64,000 nucleotides of DNA, from contig NZ_FNLB01000006.1 of assembly GCF_900104145.1 (NCBI RefSeq), positions 3,174,501 through 3,238,500 of the forward strand, written 5' to 3'. Position 1 is the first letter of the stretch. Every line of letters begins with the position of its first letter. This DNA comes from Pseudovibrio sp. Tun.PSC04-5.I4. GTDB taxonomy: Bacteria; Pseudomonadota; Alphaproteobacteria; Rhizobiales; Stappiaceae. The notes below the pieces were generated by a model, which saw only the letters and a program-made list of their open reading frames with translations, searched no databases and was not told the DNA's origin. Below, one piece after another: positions 44,649 through 53,518 of this stretch. A program made the translations under genes and the position numbers.

Positions 44649-45338
44649 GTGGCCTCGATGACTATTGGAAACGCAACCTACGCAGGTCTTGATGATCTGC
44701 CGCAGGTTGTGCCGTTGTTTGTGTTGCCGGGGGCTATCCTGCTCCCGCGCTCCCACATGCCTCTCAATGTATTTGAACCGCGCTATACCGCCATGATCGA
44801 CAGTGCTTTACGTACTGATCGGATGATTGGCGTGATACAGCCGCAGTTTGGAACTGGTGAGGACGAGCTTGCAGGCCGCCCGAAGCTTTGCACGGTGGGT
44901 GGTATGGGGCGTATTACAGGCTTTCAGGAAAGCGGTGATGGACGTTACCTGATCACACTGTCTGGTGTGTCCCGGTTTGTGTTGCGCGGTGAGTTGGAAG
45001 AACGTGCTCCGTTCCGCCGTGGGCATGTTGATGCGAACCGCTTTGCCAGTGACCTGAAGTTGGGCGTTGGTGAAGATGAGGTCGATCGTGAGCAGCTTCT
45101 GTCCACTCTCAAAGAATACCTGAGTGTGAACGAGCTGGAAGCTGATTGGGAAAGCGTCAATTCTGCGACAACCGAGATTTTGGTCAATGCGCTGTGCATG
45201 ATGAGCCCGTATGGACCGAAAGAAAAACAGGTACTTTTGGAAACTGAGAGCCTGAAGATTCGTGCAGATACACTGGTTGCATTGGCTGAGATTGAGCTTG
45301 CTCGCGGTACCGGTGCACCGGGCTCCAGCCTGCAATAG
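44649..45338 (+). CDS. Stand-alone LON substrate-binding domain protein
   Basis: A 229-residue protein equivalent to the N-terminal domain of Lon protease, without the AAA+ or protease parts. The start VVPLFVLPGAILLPRSHMPLNVFEPRYTAM is diagnostic. The role of the free domain is not settled; the position between cnoX and a Trm112 gene is conserved in many alphaproteobacteria. GTG at 44649 with GGAGAG upstream, or ATG at 44658. Confidence 0.88.
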   Translation: MASMTIGNATYAGLDDLPQVVPLFVLPGAILLPRSHMPLNVFEPRYTAMIDSALRTDRMIGVIQPQFGTGEDELAGRPKLCTVGGMGRITGFQESGDGRYLITLSGVSRFVLRGELEERAPFRRGHVDANRFASDLKLGVGEDEVDREQLLSTLKEYLSVNELEADWESVNSATTEILVNALCMMSPYGPKEKQVLLETESLKIRADTLVALAEIELARGTGAPGSSLQ

Positions 45339-45379
45339 GCTCAAGCCGTTAGATACAAAAAGAAATGAATGGGGACTCT

Positions 45380-45571
45380 ATGAGCGATTTTGATGCACCA
45401 CAGCTGGACCGTCGGCTTTTGGAGCTGCTTGTTTGTCCGGTGAGCAAAACAACGCTTGAGTACAATCCAGAAACGCAGGAACTGGTTTCCCGCGCTGCGA
45501 AACTGGCTTACCCAATTCGCAATGGCATTCCGATTATGTTGGAAGAAGAAGCGCGTAAGCTCGAAGACTAG
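45380..45571 (+). CDS. Trm112-family small protein
   Basis: A 63-residue YcaR/Trm112-like protein: LDRRLLELLVCPVSKTTLEYNPETQELVSRAAKLAYPIRNGIPIML. Only one of the zinc-knuckle cysteines (CPVSK) remains. In eukaryotes Trm112 activates methyltransferases; bacterial members are poorly known. The ATG at 45380 (GGGGA upstream) gives the typical start; the ATG at 45365 adds 5 residues. Confidence 0.88.
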   Translation: MSDFDAPQLDRRLLELLVCPVSKTTLEYNPETQELVSRAAKLAYPIRNGIPIMLEEEARKLED

Positions 45572-45603
45572 AGTTCCGCTTTAAGGCTTCGTGGCATCTA
45601 GGG

Positions 45604-45927
45604 TTAGGAGAGCAGCAGTTCTTCTAGCCTGCCTGCCAACTCCTGCGGTTCACCCAGAACACGCAGAGTTTTGATGCGGGCGGTGGAACCGGCAATAACT
45701 TCAGCAGATGATTTTGGAACGGTCAGTGCTTTGGCAAATAAAACGGCCACGGCTTTGTTTGCTGCGCCTTTTTCCGGCACAGCGCGCACCCGTGCCAATA
45801 CCAGCGAGCGCCCGTCTGACTGTTCGCCGATCTTTTCTATCTGGTCCTTGGAGGATTTGGGGGTGAGGCGGACGGTGATAACAATACCGTCTGCCTGCAA
45901 TTTCCAAGGGCGCTCTGTAATCGCCAC
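45604..45927 (-). CDS. YggU-family (DUF167, UPF0235) protein
   Basis: A 107-residue protein with the DUF167 pattern ITVRLTPKSSKDQIEKIGE, RVRAVPEKGAANKAV and SSAEVIAGSTARIKTLRV. Structure is known for E. coli YggU, function is not. It follows the yggT-like gene by 4 nt, and the two are usually paired. Confidence 0.92.
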   Translation of the reverse strand: MAITERPWKLQADGIVITVRLTPKSSKDQIEKIGEQSDGRSLVLARVRAVPEKGAANKAVAVLFAKALTVPKSSAEVIAGSTARIKTLRVLGEPQELAGRLEELLLS

Positions 45928-45931
45928 TCAG

Positions 45932-46222
45932 TTAGAACACGTAGGGATAGATGTAACGTGCAATAACACTTTTCAAGAAGAACAAGCCAATCAACAGAAT
46001 GATTGGGGACAGATCCAGTCCACCCATGCTTGGGAGGAAGCGTCGGATCGGGCGTAAGAGCGGTTCAGTGAGGTTGTGAAGTGTCTGACCAATGGTTGCG
46101 ATGAACTGATTGCTCGTGTTCACAATGTTGAACGCATAAAGCCAAGAGAAGATCACATTACCAATGATGACCCACTGATAAAGATCCAGAATAATAAAAA
46201 CGACATCAAGAACAGAACGCAT
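45932..46222 (-). CDS. YggT-family membrane protein
   Basis: A 96-residue inner-membrane protein with two hydrophobic segments flanking the conserved TEPLLRPIRRFLPSMGGLDLSPIILLIG. YggT proteins are tied to osmotic tolerance and, in other phyla, to division or thylakoid organisation. The ATG at 46222 gives the usual MRSVLDV start; a TTG at 46240 would add 6 residues. Cotranscribed with the yggU-like gene. Confidence 0.92.
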   Translation of the reverse strand: MRSVLDVVFIILDLYQWVIIGNVIFSWLYAFNIVNTSNQFIATIGQTLHNLTEPLLRPIRRFLPSMGGLDLSPIILLIGLFFLKSVIARYIYPYVF

Positions 46223-46265
46223 GGACCGATTTAACTCCAAGTTTGCGGAGATGAAATTTAAAGGT

Positions 46266-46295
46266 TGCTTCCTGTTGATGTTGTTTCAGGAAGCA
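46266..46295. repeat. 9-bp hairpin upstream of yggT
   Basis: TGCTTCCTG and CAGGAAGCA are perfect inverted repeats separated by 12 nt, 44 nt before the yggT start. Could be a leader hairpin or operator. Confidence 0.5.
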
Positions 46296-46321
46296 GAGTT
46301 GTTCCTCATGTAACTTTGAAC

Positions 46322-46356
46322 TGAGGCACCTGCAAGGGACAGCGTGCCTCATTTTT
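46322..46356 (+). terminator. Plus-oriented terminator between two minus-strand genes
   Basis: TGAGGCAC and GTGCCTCA pair around a 14-nt loop and are followed by TTTTT on the plus strand. No plus-strand gene ends nearby. On the minus strand it follows the oxidoreductase gene but has no T tract. Confidence 0.55.
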
Positions 46357-46407
46357 CTATATTTTGAGCTAATTTCTCGAATCAAGCCGTGAAAACGGGT
46401 CAATCCC

Positions 46408-47529
46408 TTAGCCAAAATGGAATGCAGGCTTAAAGCTATCTGGTAAATAAACGTGTTTTTCCATCTCCGGGAACATCTCCTGCATCAAGCAAGCTGCAAT
46501 GCGGTGGGAGATGGCATAGGAGATTTTGAAGCCGCCAGTTGCCACCCAGGTTTTGTTTTTTCCCGGAAGCAGGCCAACCAGCGGGTCGCGTTTTTTGCAT
46601 TTTGGACGAATGCCAGCCCAACTGCCAATAACCGGAGCATCTTTGAGGGACGGGCAGAAAGCGATGGCCTTAGTTAGCATGGCCTGAATATCAGCTTCTA
46701 CGGGCTCCTTGGTGGTCCACTCCTGCTCTGAGGTTGACCCAATAGCGACAGTGCCGTTTGCGTGGGCAACAACATAGATGCCTTCGTCATAGATGACTGG
46801 CAATGGTTTTTCGGTTGTATACTCCAGCAGAACAGACTGGCCTTTAACGCCGATGCCAATGGTTTTGCCGCCGATCTTGTTTATTTCCTCAAAGCCCTCA
46901 TAGCCGGCTGAAAGAACGAGGCGGTCTGTACTCATCGTTTCGCCATTGCCAAGCGATACCTGACCAGAGGCCTCATCAAAGCCGAGGAACTCTGTGTGTT
47001 CCATGATGTCCACGCGGGTTTTAAGGAAAGTATGCAGTCCAGCTGAGACAAGGCGAGGATTAGCTCGGGCTGCCAGTGTATCCCAAATGAAGCCAAGTGG
47101 AGCTGCTTCTGGCGTTAGCCAGTCGCTAAAAGGTGTCTCTTTGAGAACGTTAAAGGTGAAGCCGGTTTCATCGCTTCTCCAGCGGAACAGGCTTTCACCC
47201 ACGCGGGAAAGGGCATGTTCCAGCTTTGCTTCGGTATAAAGCGGGATGAGGCGACCTGTGCGGCTGTAGCCAACTGATAAGCCTGTTGCTTCCTCCAGCG
47301 CGTTAACTATCACGGAGAGTTCAATCAATGCTTCGAGCTGGAATTGCTTTTTTTCATTCCATTGGCTCGGAACATGTGGCATGAGAGCGCCGACCAAGCC
47401 TGCACTGGCACCGGAAGCAATGGTATTTTTTTCCAGCAGGGCAACTTTCAAGCCCAGGTCATGAGCAGCTTTTGCTACGCTCAGACCGAAGATTCCTCCG
47501 CCAACTACAACAATATCGTAGGCTGTCAT
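46408..47529 (-). CDS. FAD-dependent oxidoreductase, DAO family
   Basis: A 373-residue flavoprotein of the D-amino-acid oxidase fold: VVVGGGIFGLSVAKAAHDLGLKVALLEK binds FAD; GASAGLVGALMPHVPSQWNEKKQFQLEAL and the C-terminal WAGIRPKCKKRDPLVG follow. It could be an amine oxidase, or the split oxidase half of MnmC, since the matching methyltransferase half (MnmD) is divergent 81 bp away. MnmC oxidase removes the carboxymethyl group of cmnm5U34 in tRNA. The link is inferred from context. Confidence 0.85.
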   Translation of the reverse strand: MTAYDIVVVGGGIFGLSVAKAAHDLGLKVALLEKNTIASGASAGLVGALMPHVPSQWNEKKQFQLEALIELSVIVNALEEATGLSVGYSRTGRLIPLYTEAKLEHALSRVGESLFRWRSDETGFTFNVLKETPFSDWLTPEAAPLGFIWDTLAARANPRLVSAGLHTFLKTRVDIMEHTEFLGFDEASGQVSLGNGETMSTDRLVLSAGYEGFEEINKIGGKTIGIGVKGQSVLLEYTTEKPLPVIYDEGIYVVAHANGTVAIGSTSEQEWTTKEPVEADIQAMLTKAIAFCPSLKDAPVIGSWAGIRPKCKKRDPLVGLLPGKNKTWVATGGFKISYAISHRIAACLMQEMFPEMEKHVYLPDSFKPAFHFG

Positions 47530-47610
47530 TTTTTATATTCCCAGGTTGGGGTAAAAAGCCGTAAAGGGCCTGCCTCAAACCGTTTTACGTTAGAGATTTG
47601 GCTTAGACAT

Positions 47611-48303
47611 ATGACAGAGCGCCCTAAATTGGAATGGGATGATGAGAATGTGCCCTTTGCGCCGCAGTTCGAGGACACTTATTATTCCAAAGCGGGCGGA
47701 TTAGGCGAAACGCGCTACGTGTTTTTGCAGGGTAATAAGCTCCCTGACCGGTGGAGTAGCGGGAAACCTTTTACGATTGCAGAGCTGGGATTTGGGACTG
47801 GGCTTAATTTTCTCACGACTGTGCAGCTTTTTCTGAGTCTTCCTGTACGTGAGCGGCCCAAGCTGACTTATGTCTCCTTTGAGCTTTACCCTATAGGGGC
47901 AGCTGATATTACCAAGGCACTTTCCCAATGGCCTGAGCTTACCCAGCTGAAGGATAAACTGCTGGATGCCTGGCAGCTCAAGAGCGGTTGGAATGAGATC
48001 GTCATTGGAGGTGTCACGCTGAAGCTTGGTATTGGCGATGCGCGCGAAATGCTGGGGGCTCTCTCAACGCAGATCGACGCCTGGTACCTTGATGGGTTTA
48101 ATCCGGCTCGGAATCCTGAGTTGTGGGGCAAAGACCTGATGTACGCGGTGAGCGGTAAGACTGCTGCAGGCGGTACATTTGGGACCTATACAGCTGCGGG
48201 TTGGGTGCGAAGAAACCTGCAAGGAGCAGGTTTTGAAGTGTCTCGGATCAAGGGCTACGGAACCAAGCGTCAGATGATGGTGGGACAGAAGCCCACCATC
48301 TAA
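47611..48303 (+). CDS. tRNA 5-methylaminomethyl-2-thiouridine methyltransferase, MnmD type
   Basis: A 230-residue methyltransferase equal to the N-terminal half of E. coli MnmC. It makes mnm5s2U at the tRNA wobble position. Key features: WDDENVPFAPQFEDTYYSKAGGLGETRYVFL, the SAM motif FTIAELGFGTGLNFL, DAWYLDGFNPARNPELW and a GGTFGTYTAAGWVRRNL end. The ATG at 47611 fixes the family start despite a frame open upstream to 47344. Divergent from the FAD oxidoreductase. Confidence 0.92.
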   Translation: MTERPKLEWDDENVPFAPQFEDTYYSKAGGLGETRYVFLQGNKLPDRWSSGKPFTIAELGFGTGLNFLTTVQLFLSLPVRERPKLTYVSFELYPIGAADITKALSQWPELTQLKDKLLDAWQLKSGWNEIVIGGVTLKLGIGDAREMLGALSTQIDAWYLDGFNPARNPELWGKDLMYAVSGKTAAGGTFGTYTAAGWVRRNLQGAGFEVSRIKGYGTKRQMMVGQKPTI

Positions 48304-48315
48304 AGCAATTCATAA

Positions 48316-49731
48316 TCAGCACTCTGGCAGGTTGACTGCCAGACCGCCCTTACTGGTTTCTTTGTACTTCTCGCTCATTTCAGCACCGGTTTGACGCATC
48401 GCTTCCACGCAATTGTCCAATGGCATGTAATGAGAGCCGTCACCACGCAAAGCCAATGAGGCTGCAGAAACAGCTTTAATCGCACCAAGGCCGTTGCGTT
48501 CAATACATGGCACCTGCACGAGGCCTCCAACTGGATCGCACGTCATTCCGAGATGATGTTCCAGTGCGATTTCAGCGGCGTTTTCAATCTGCTCGTTCGA
48601 GCCGCCAAGAGCTGCGCAGAAGCCTGCTGCGGCCATTGCTGCTGCTGAGCCAACTTCGCCCTGACACCCGACTTCCGCGCCAGAGATGGAAGCGTTGTGC
48701 TTGATGATGCCGCCGATGGCAGCTGCGGTCAGCAGGAAGGTTGTGATGCCTTCGTCATTACTGCCCGGGCAATGCTCGCGGTAATATTTGATGGTGGCGG
48801 GAATAACGCCTGCTGCACCATTGGTTGGTGCCGTGACGACCTTGCCGCCTGCTGCATTTTCCTCGTTCACGGCCATGGCGTACACGGAGAGCCAGTCATT
48901 GGCGACGTGCGGCATTTTCATGTTGTCGCCGCGCTCATCTTCCAACTGCTGTTTGATTGCAGCCGCACGGCGTTTGACGGTGAGGCCACCGGGTAGCTCG
49001 CCTTCTGTGTTGAGGCCGCGCTCCATGCAACTGTCCATGACACCCCAGATTTTCCAGATTTTTTTATCCAGCTCCTCTGCGCTCATGGCAACTTGCTCGT
49101 TGGCGCGCTTCATCTGGACAATGGTTTTTCCAGACTTCCGGCCCATTTCCAGCATCTCTTTTGCGGAAGAAAAAGGGAACGGTGCTCCAGAGGTGTCTGT
49201 TTGTTCTTGCGTACCAGAGGCTGCCGCGGTTTTAGCGCGTTCCAGCTCTTCTGCTGTCAGAATGAAGCCACCGCCGATTGAATAGAAGGTTTCCTGCATA
49301 TGCAGGCGGTTCTCTGCATCATAGGTTTCAATGATCATGCCATTGGCATGTCCGGGCAGGTTCTTTTCAAAGTCGAAGATAACATCGGTATCTGGATCAA
49401 ATTTGAGAGTTGGTAAGCCCGGAAGCTTTATTTGCTTCTCGGTGCGAACTTTCTTCTCCAGTTCTTCTGCTTCATCCGGGTCCAGTGTTTCTGGTGTGCA
49501 GCCAGCGAGACCAAGCACAACGGCTCTATCTGTTGCATGGCCTTTGCCAGTCCATGCCAGAGAGCCATGCAAAGAGCAGCGCACTCTGACTGGAGCACCT
49601 GCGCCGGGCCATATGCGACGTCCATCCCTCAATTCATCCAGAAAACGTGCGGCGGCTGTCATCGGGCCCATTGTATGGGAGGATGAGGGACCTATACCGA
49701 TTTTGAAGATATCGAAGACGCTGAGGAACAT
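48316..49731 (-). CDS. sdaA: L-serine dehydratase, iron-sulfur type
   Basis: Deaminates L-serine to pyruvate using a [4Fe-4S] cluster. The 471-residue single-chain form has the N-terminal beta domain (FKIGIGPSSSHTMGPM) fused to the catalytic alpha domain (APTNGAAGVIPA, SGAEVGCQGEVGSAAAMAAAG, HHLGMTCDPVGGLVQVPCIERN). The cysteines of the last two segments are cluster ligands. Convergent with mnmD, 12 nt apart. Ends NLPEC, the typical C-terminal Cys. Confidence 0.96.
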   Translation of the reverse strand: MFLSVFDIFKIGIGPSSSHTMGPMTAAARFLDELRDGRRIWPGAGAPVRVRCSLHGSLAWTGKGHATDRAVVLGLAGCTPETLDPDEAEELEKKVRTEKQIKLPGLPTLKFDPDTDVIFDFEKNLPGHANGMIIETYDAENRLHMQETFYSIGGGFILTAEELERAKTAAASGTQEQTDTSGAPFPFSSAKEMLEMGRKSGKTIVQMKRANEQVAMSAEELDKKIWKIWGVMDSCMERGLNTEGELPGGLTVKRRAAAIKQQLEDERGDNMKMPHVANDWLSVYAMAVNEENAAGGKVVTAPTNGAAGVIPATIKYYREHCPGSNDEGITTFLLTAAAIGGIIKHNASISGAEVGCQGEVGSAAAMAAAGFCAALGGSNEQIENAAEIALEHHLGMTCDPVGGLVQVPCIERNGLGAIKAVSAASLALRGDGSHYMPLDNCVEAMRQTGAEMSEKYKETSKGGLAVNLPEC

Positions 49732-50252
49732 TTTCTGGAACCTTTCAGAAGGCTGCGGTGTTGTTTTTGTTTAATTTGGGATAGAGAAATTACTCTCTAT
49801 GCCCGAGTTTTAACTACCAATACTGCCCCAAGCTTCTGAAACCAAGTCTATTATTTTTCAATAAACCTTTGGATGACGCGGCGTTGAGCGGTTCACGTAC
49901 CCGAGAGTTAACTGCAATTGGATTTGTTTGTAGAGTTTTAGCGGGTGCTTTGTCCGGATGGAACTGAACGGGAAGGCTTTTTCAGCCTCCTATATTTGCA
50001 GGATGTTGTTTCATTTTCATCTTACTGGGAACCGGTTTTGCTGAGGTAGTCGTGAAAGCACATTGGTTTCACCTAGTTTAGATGAATTACTTCGCTTGAG
50101 TTCTGTGAATTTCGATGAAAAATATGCGACTGTGACCAAAATTTGATGCGAATTGGCAACAGTGCTTTGGAAACCCGTGAAACCATAGGTCTTCAAATGA
50201 GAGCAAAGCGTATATCATAAGTGGTAATTATTTTTCATGTAGGGCTGCACCC
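49732..50252. other. Intergenic region upstream of sdaA and mipA
   Basis: No gene is supported. These 521 bases hold the divergent promoter regions of sdaA and the MipA gene. No strong palindrome or riboswitch was seen. Confidence 0.5.
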
Positions 50253-51035
50253 ATGACCGCCGCATTTCGTTTTCTTGCAGGCTTAGCGCTTGCTTCAGTT
50301 TCCAGCCATGCTTTGGCTGAGGACAGCTTTACTCCAGATGATTTGACTGAAGAGCAAGCCAGCAAGAGATACGTTGTTGATATTGGTGTCGCTGGTTTTG
50401 TGAATCCAAAATATGATGGCTCGGATGAGTACATCATTTATCCATTGCCTTTGATCGCTTTCAGTCGCTTTTATCTGCCAGGCTTTGGGCAAGTCAAAGA
50501 AGGTGAGGATCAAGGACTGTTTATCTACCCGTCTTTTGGGTTTGTGGGTGAGCGTAATCCTTCTGATTCTGCGGATCTTGCCGGGACAACACGCGTGCCA
50601 TGGGCGGGTGAAATTGGTTTGGGCGGTGGATTCAGTAAGGATTGGTTCCGTGCGTTTATTGAAGTGCGTCATGGCTTCAATGGGCACCGCGGCTTTGTTG
50701 GCCGTGCAGGTATTGATGTCATCACTGAAGTGACTGACAAACTGACCTTTGTGTTTGGTCCTCGCATTGATGCAGCTGATGGCTCTTACATGGATACATA
50801 TTTTAGCGTTGGAGCTGGAACACCGTCTGGTCCTTATCAGGCTGAAGGTGGGTTCAAGAGCTTTGGCGCAGTTGTTCGCGCCAGTTATGCACTGAACCCC
50901 AAAGTGGGCCTTCACCTGCAGGGCGGATATGATCGCCTGATTGGTGATGCTGCAAACAGCCCGATCACACAAAGCGACAACATGTGGTCTGTTGGTTTGG
51001 GGGCGACCTACCGATTTGCATGGGACATGTTCTAG
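50253..51035 (+). CDS. MipA/OmpV-family outer-membrane protein
   Basis: A 260-residue protein with a signal peptide (MTAAFRFLAGLALASVSSHALA) and a beta-barrel of the MipA/OmpV family: YVVDIGVAGFVNPKYDGSDEYIIYPLPL, then alternating strands, and a C-terminal YRFAWDMF ending in an aromatic residue suited to BAM assembly. MipA in E. coli scaffolds murein enzymes; other members are porin-like. Followed by a terminator. Confidence 0.9.
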   Translation: MTAAFRFLAGLALASVSSHALAEDSFTPDDLTEEQASKRYVVDIGVAGFVNPKYDGSDEYIIYPLPLIAFSRFYLPGFGQVKEGEDQGLFIYPSFGFVGERNPSDSADLAGTTRVPWAGEIGLGGGFSKDWFRAFIEVRHGFNGHRGFVGRAGIDVITEVTDKLTFVFGPRIDAADGSYMDTYFSVGAGTPSGPYQAEGGFKSFGAVVRASYALNPKVGLHLQGGYDRLIGDAANSPITQSDNMWSVGLGATYRFAWDMF

Positions 51036-51368
51036 GAGGCAATTGCTTCCTAAGAGATTGAATTTGTTTGTTTATGCCCGGAGCGCTGCATGTGCTTCGG
51101 GCTTTTTTGTGCACTCAAGATGTGATTGAAGATCGCTCTACATGTATTTATGTGAAGCTCAATGTTTGTTTAAAGTGGAGTTTATTATACCTGAAATAGG
51201 CGAATACTATGCATGTAGTATTGATATTGTTAAATGTATTAACTTAAATTTAACTTATAGAGTATTTTCAAATCGTTATTAATACCCTTAGAATAACTCA
51301 CTGAAAGACTCTAGGTAAAACACATGGTACTTCACAGTGTGTATTGCGTTGAGTGAGGGGGCTTTAGT
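51036..51368. other. Intergenic region between mipA and the L,D-transpeptidase
   Basis: Contains the mipA terminator at 51076-51112. The remainder is AT-rich promoter-like DNA for the next gene. No further feature supported. Confidence 0.5.
51076..51112 (+). terminator. Terminator after mipA
   Basis: GCCCGGAGC and GCTTCGGGC pair (one G-T wobble) and are followed by TTTTTT, about 40 nt after the mipA stop. Confidence 0.82.
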
Positions 51369-51803
51369 ATGCGTAGTTTGATTACTATATCTGGATTACT
51401 ATTTATTGCGTTGTTGTTGGTTTTGCCAGCCAAAGCAGCAGGGAAAAAAGTGCTGGCAAAGATCGATATCTCTGAGCAAACCATGCGAATTTTCGTAAAT
51501 GGTAAGGTGCGCCATTCATGGCCAGTCTCTACAGCTCGTCGCGGCTATAGAACTCCAATTGGTACGTTCAAACCAACGCGGATGCATAAGCGGTATTTTT
51601 CTCGCAAATATAACGGTGCTCCAATGCCGTACTCTGTCTTTTTCTACAAAGGCTACGCCATTCACGGAACGAACGTGATCAAGCGTCTGGGCGTCCCTGC
51701 GTCTCATGGATGCGTGCGATTGCACCCGAGTAACGCGAAGCGGCTGTTTAGTTTGATAAAGGCCAGTGGAGCGGCAAATGCGAAGATTGTTATTGTGAAG
51801 TAG
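51369..51803 (+). CDS. L,D-transpeptidase (YkuD domain)
   Basis: A 144-residue exported enzyme that makes 3-3 cross-links in peptidoglycan or attaches proteins to it. A signal segment (MRSLITISGLLFIALLLVLPAKA) precedes a single YkuD domain. The catalytic motif HGTN...SHGCVRLHP is intact with the active Cys. Short form without LysM. It is one of two L,D-transpeptidase-fold proteins in the window. Confidence 0.92.
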   Translation: MRSLITISGLLFIALLLVLPAKAAGKKVLAKIDISEQTMRIFVNGKVRHSWPVSTARRGYRTPIGTFKPTRMHKRYFSRKYNGAPMPYSVFFYKGYAIHGTNVIKRLGVPASHGCVRLHPSNAKRLFSLIKASGAANAKIVIVK

Positions 51804-52178
51804 CGAACGTCTTGGTGGTCGCGGTTTCATTTTGCGGGCTGCGACTTCACTTCTTTGAGAACACGTCATACGTGCAAAATTTTAAATGATATGATATTTG
51901 TGAATATGGCCCTTTGCCTTTGCTGAAACGGAAGGGCTTCCTAAATCAGGGCTTTGAAATGTGCTGTTGAAGCTTATGAGCGGAAGAAGCATGTCGGGTC
52001 GCAAAACGCCTGCTCCTTCCGCTGTCGCGCTGAAGACGCATAACTCAACAATCAGCGTGTCTTTCCTAACGCCAAAATATTGCCAAAAGGTTGGCACGCT
52101 GATTTTTTTGAAAGAATTTGTTAGGGATAAAACGAATTTTTCTGCGTGCTCTCTGCAAGGAGTGCATTAACCAAAGAA

Positions 52179-52215
52179 AAAGAGGGCTTTGAATACACGC
52201 TCAAAAACCCTCTTT
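52179..52215 (-). terminator. Minus-strand terminator downstream of the patatin gene
   Basis: AAAGAGGG and CCCTCTTT form an 8-bp stem with a 21-nt loop and run into TTCTTT on the minus strand. It lies 210 nt past the patatin stop. Confidence 0.65.
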
Positions 52216-52373
52216 ATATTCTCACAAGCTGATTACGCAGTACTCTGATATCAGCTGCCAATTTAATTGCAAAACCTGTGCCAGTTTGAAAAAGAAAATT
52301 TGGCACCACATCTAGGATTTTGCAGTGGTCTGCACCCAAATGCAGGTTAATTTAACAGCTTGATTACTTCTGT

Positions 52374-52394
52374 TGCATTGCAATTTGCAATGCA
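52374..52394. promoter_or_regulatory. 21-bp palindrome with two PhaR-like half-sites
   Basis: The arms TGCATTGCAA and TTGCAATGCA are perfect complements around a central T. Each contains a YTGC-N3-GCAR unit (TTGC-ATT-GCAA and TTGC-AAT-GCAG). It lies 31 nt past the patatin stop rather than in an obvious promoter. Confidence 0.55.
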
Positions 52395-52424
52395 GGTCGC
52401 GAGCGTTAACCTTTCCGTTTAGGT

Positions 52425-53465
52425 CTAGTTAAACTCATGGCTAATGTTCAGCGTGCTGCGTTTGCCGATGCTGTCGTAATTTTCGTGTGCCCATTTTTTT
52501 GCAGCTTGGCGACCAATGTTGTGCAGAAGTTCTACAAACTCCCACTGCGCATTCACTTTGGATGAGGCTCCAAACGGGGCGAGGTCTTTTGTTGCTTCGA
52601 TTCGGTGCATGTACACGCGGGTGTATTCGTTGGAATCCAGCCTGCCTTCGTCAATCAGCCGCGTCACAAAATCAATGGCTCGCAACTCGCGAAGCAGAGT
52701 GGAGTTGAAAGTGATCTCATTCATGCGTTCGGTAATTTCCTGCGCGGTGTGTGGAAGCTCAACCCTTTCTACCGGATTGACCTGAATGAGGAGTACATCT
52801 GTTGAGATACCGTGTTTGAACAAAGGAAACAGAGGAGGGTTGCCCATGAAGCCGCCATCCCAATACGCTTCATCGCCAATTTCCACGGCTTGATACATAT
52901 GTGGCAGACAAGAGGAAGCCATTACGGAATCCAACGTCAGCTCGTCTTTTGAAAAGACCCTGATTTTGCCCGTACGCACGTTGGTGGCAGCAACAAAGAC
53001 CTCCATCAGATTACAGCTGCGAACCCGTTCGAAATTGATTTGCTTGGCAACGAGATCCCGGAGTGGATTGTAGTTCATTGGGTTCATTTGGTAGGGAGAC
53101 ATGACGCGGGAGAGAAGGTCCCACGCCATAAACACAGGAGAGTTGTCCATGCTCCAGTTGCCGCAATAGACGTCCATCGGGCTACGTTGGAATGGGCTTG
53201 TTTCTGCAGCTGCGCTGACAGCTTTCCAGAAGCGAGCGAGGGCTTCTCTTGCCCCTTGTTGACCCCCTTCTACGAGCCCATCGGCCATGACGGCTGCATT
53301 CATAGCGCCGGCGCTGGTGCCGGATATGCCGGTGATTTCCCAATCCTCGTTTTCAAGAAGCCAATCCAGAACGCCCCATGTAAAGGCGCCGTGTGCGCCT
53401 CCACCCTGCAGGGCAAGATTGATCTTCTTTCGTTCTTTCGTCGCTGTCTTCCTAGTCGTTGCCAT
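52425..53465 (-). CDS. Patatin-like phospholipase
   Basis: A 346-residue serine hydrolase. Key sites: oxyanion loop GGGAHGAF, nucleophile elbow GTSAG, and the catalytic Asp in DGGFMGNPP. The C-terminal part resembles the DUF3734 extension found in alphaproteobacterial patatins encoded next to bdhA, where a role in polyhydroxybutyrate or membrane lipid turnover is suspected. GGAGG lies 5 nt before the ATG at 53465. Directly downstream of bdhA on the same strand, 53 nt away. Confidence 0.9.
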   Translation of the reverse strand: MATTRKTATKERKKINLALQGGGAHGAFTWGVLDWLLENEDWEITGISGTSAGAMNAAVMADGLVEGGQQGAREALARFWKAVSAAAETSPFQRSPMDVYCGNWSMDNSPVFMAWDLLSRVMSPYQMNPMNYNPLRDLVAKQINFERVRSCNLMEVFVAATNVRTGKIRVFSKDELTLDSVMASSCLPHMYQAVEIGDEAYWDGGFMGNPPLFPLFKHGISTDVLLIQVNPVERVELPHTAQEITERMNEITFNSTLLRELRAIDFVTRLIDEGRLDSNEYTRVYMHRIEATKDLAPFGASSKVNAQWEFVELLHNIGRQAAKKWAHENYDSIGKRSTLNISHEFN

Positions 53466-53518
53466 GTGGACCTCCATAGGTCGCTTGGAAAAGAAAACTC
53501 TGGGAAATTGTCAGGCTG

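Larger units (their letters stand above)
51804..52424. other. Long intergenic region with stacked inverted repeats
   Basis: No gene is supported in these 621 bases; short open frames on both strands lack homology and ribosome sites. The right half holds four inverted repeats: 52179-52215 (terminator), 52227-52256 (AGCTGAT/ATCAGCT), 52277-52304 (GTGCCA/TGGCAC) and the 21-bp palindrome at 52374-52394. Together they could be a structured 3' UTR of the patatin mRNA or a small RNA. Confidence 0.5.

Noticed and set aside
51882..52170. Short open frames on both strands in the 51.8-52.4 kb gap
   Set aside because: They are mutually overlapping, lack ribosome sites and resemble no protein family.
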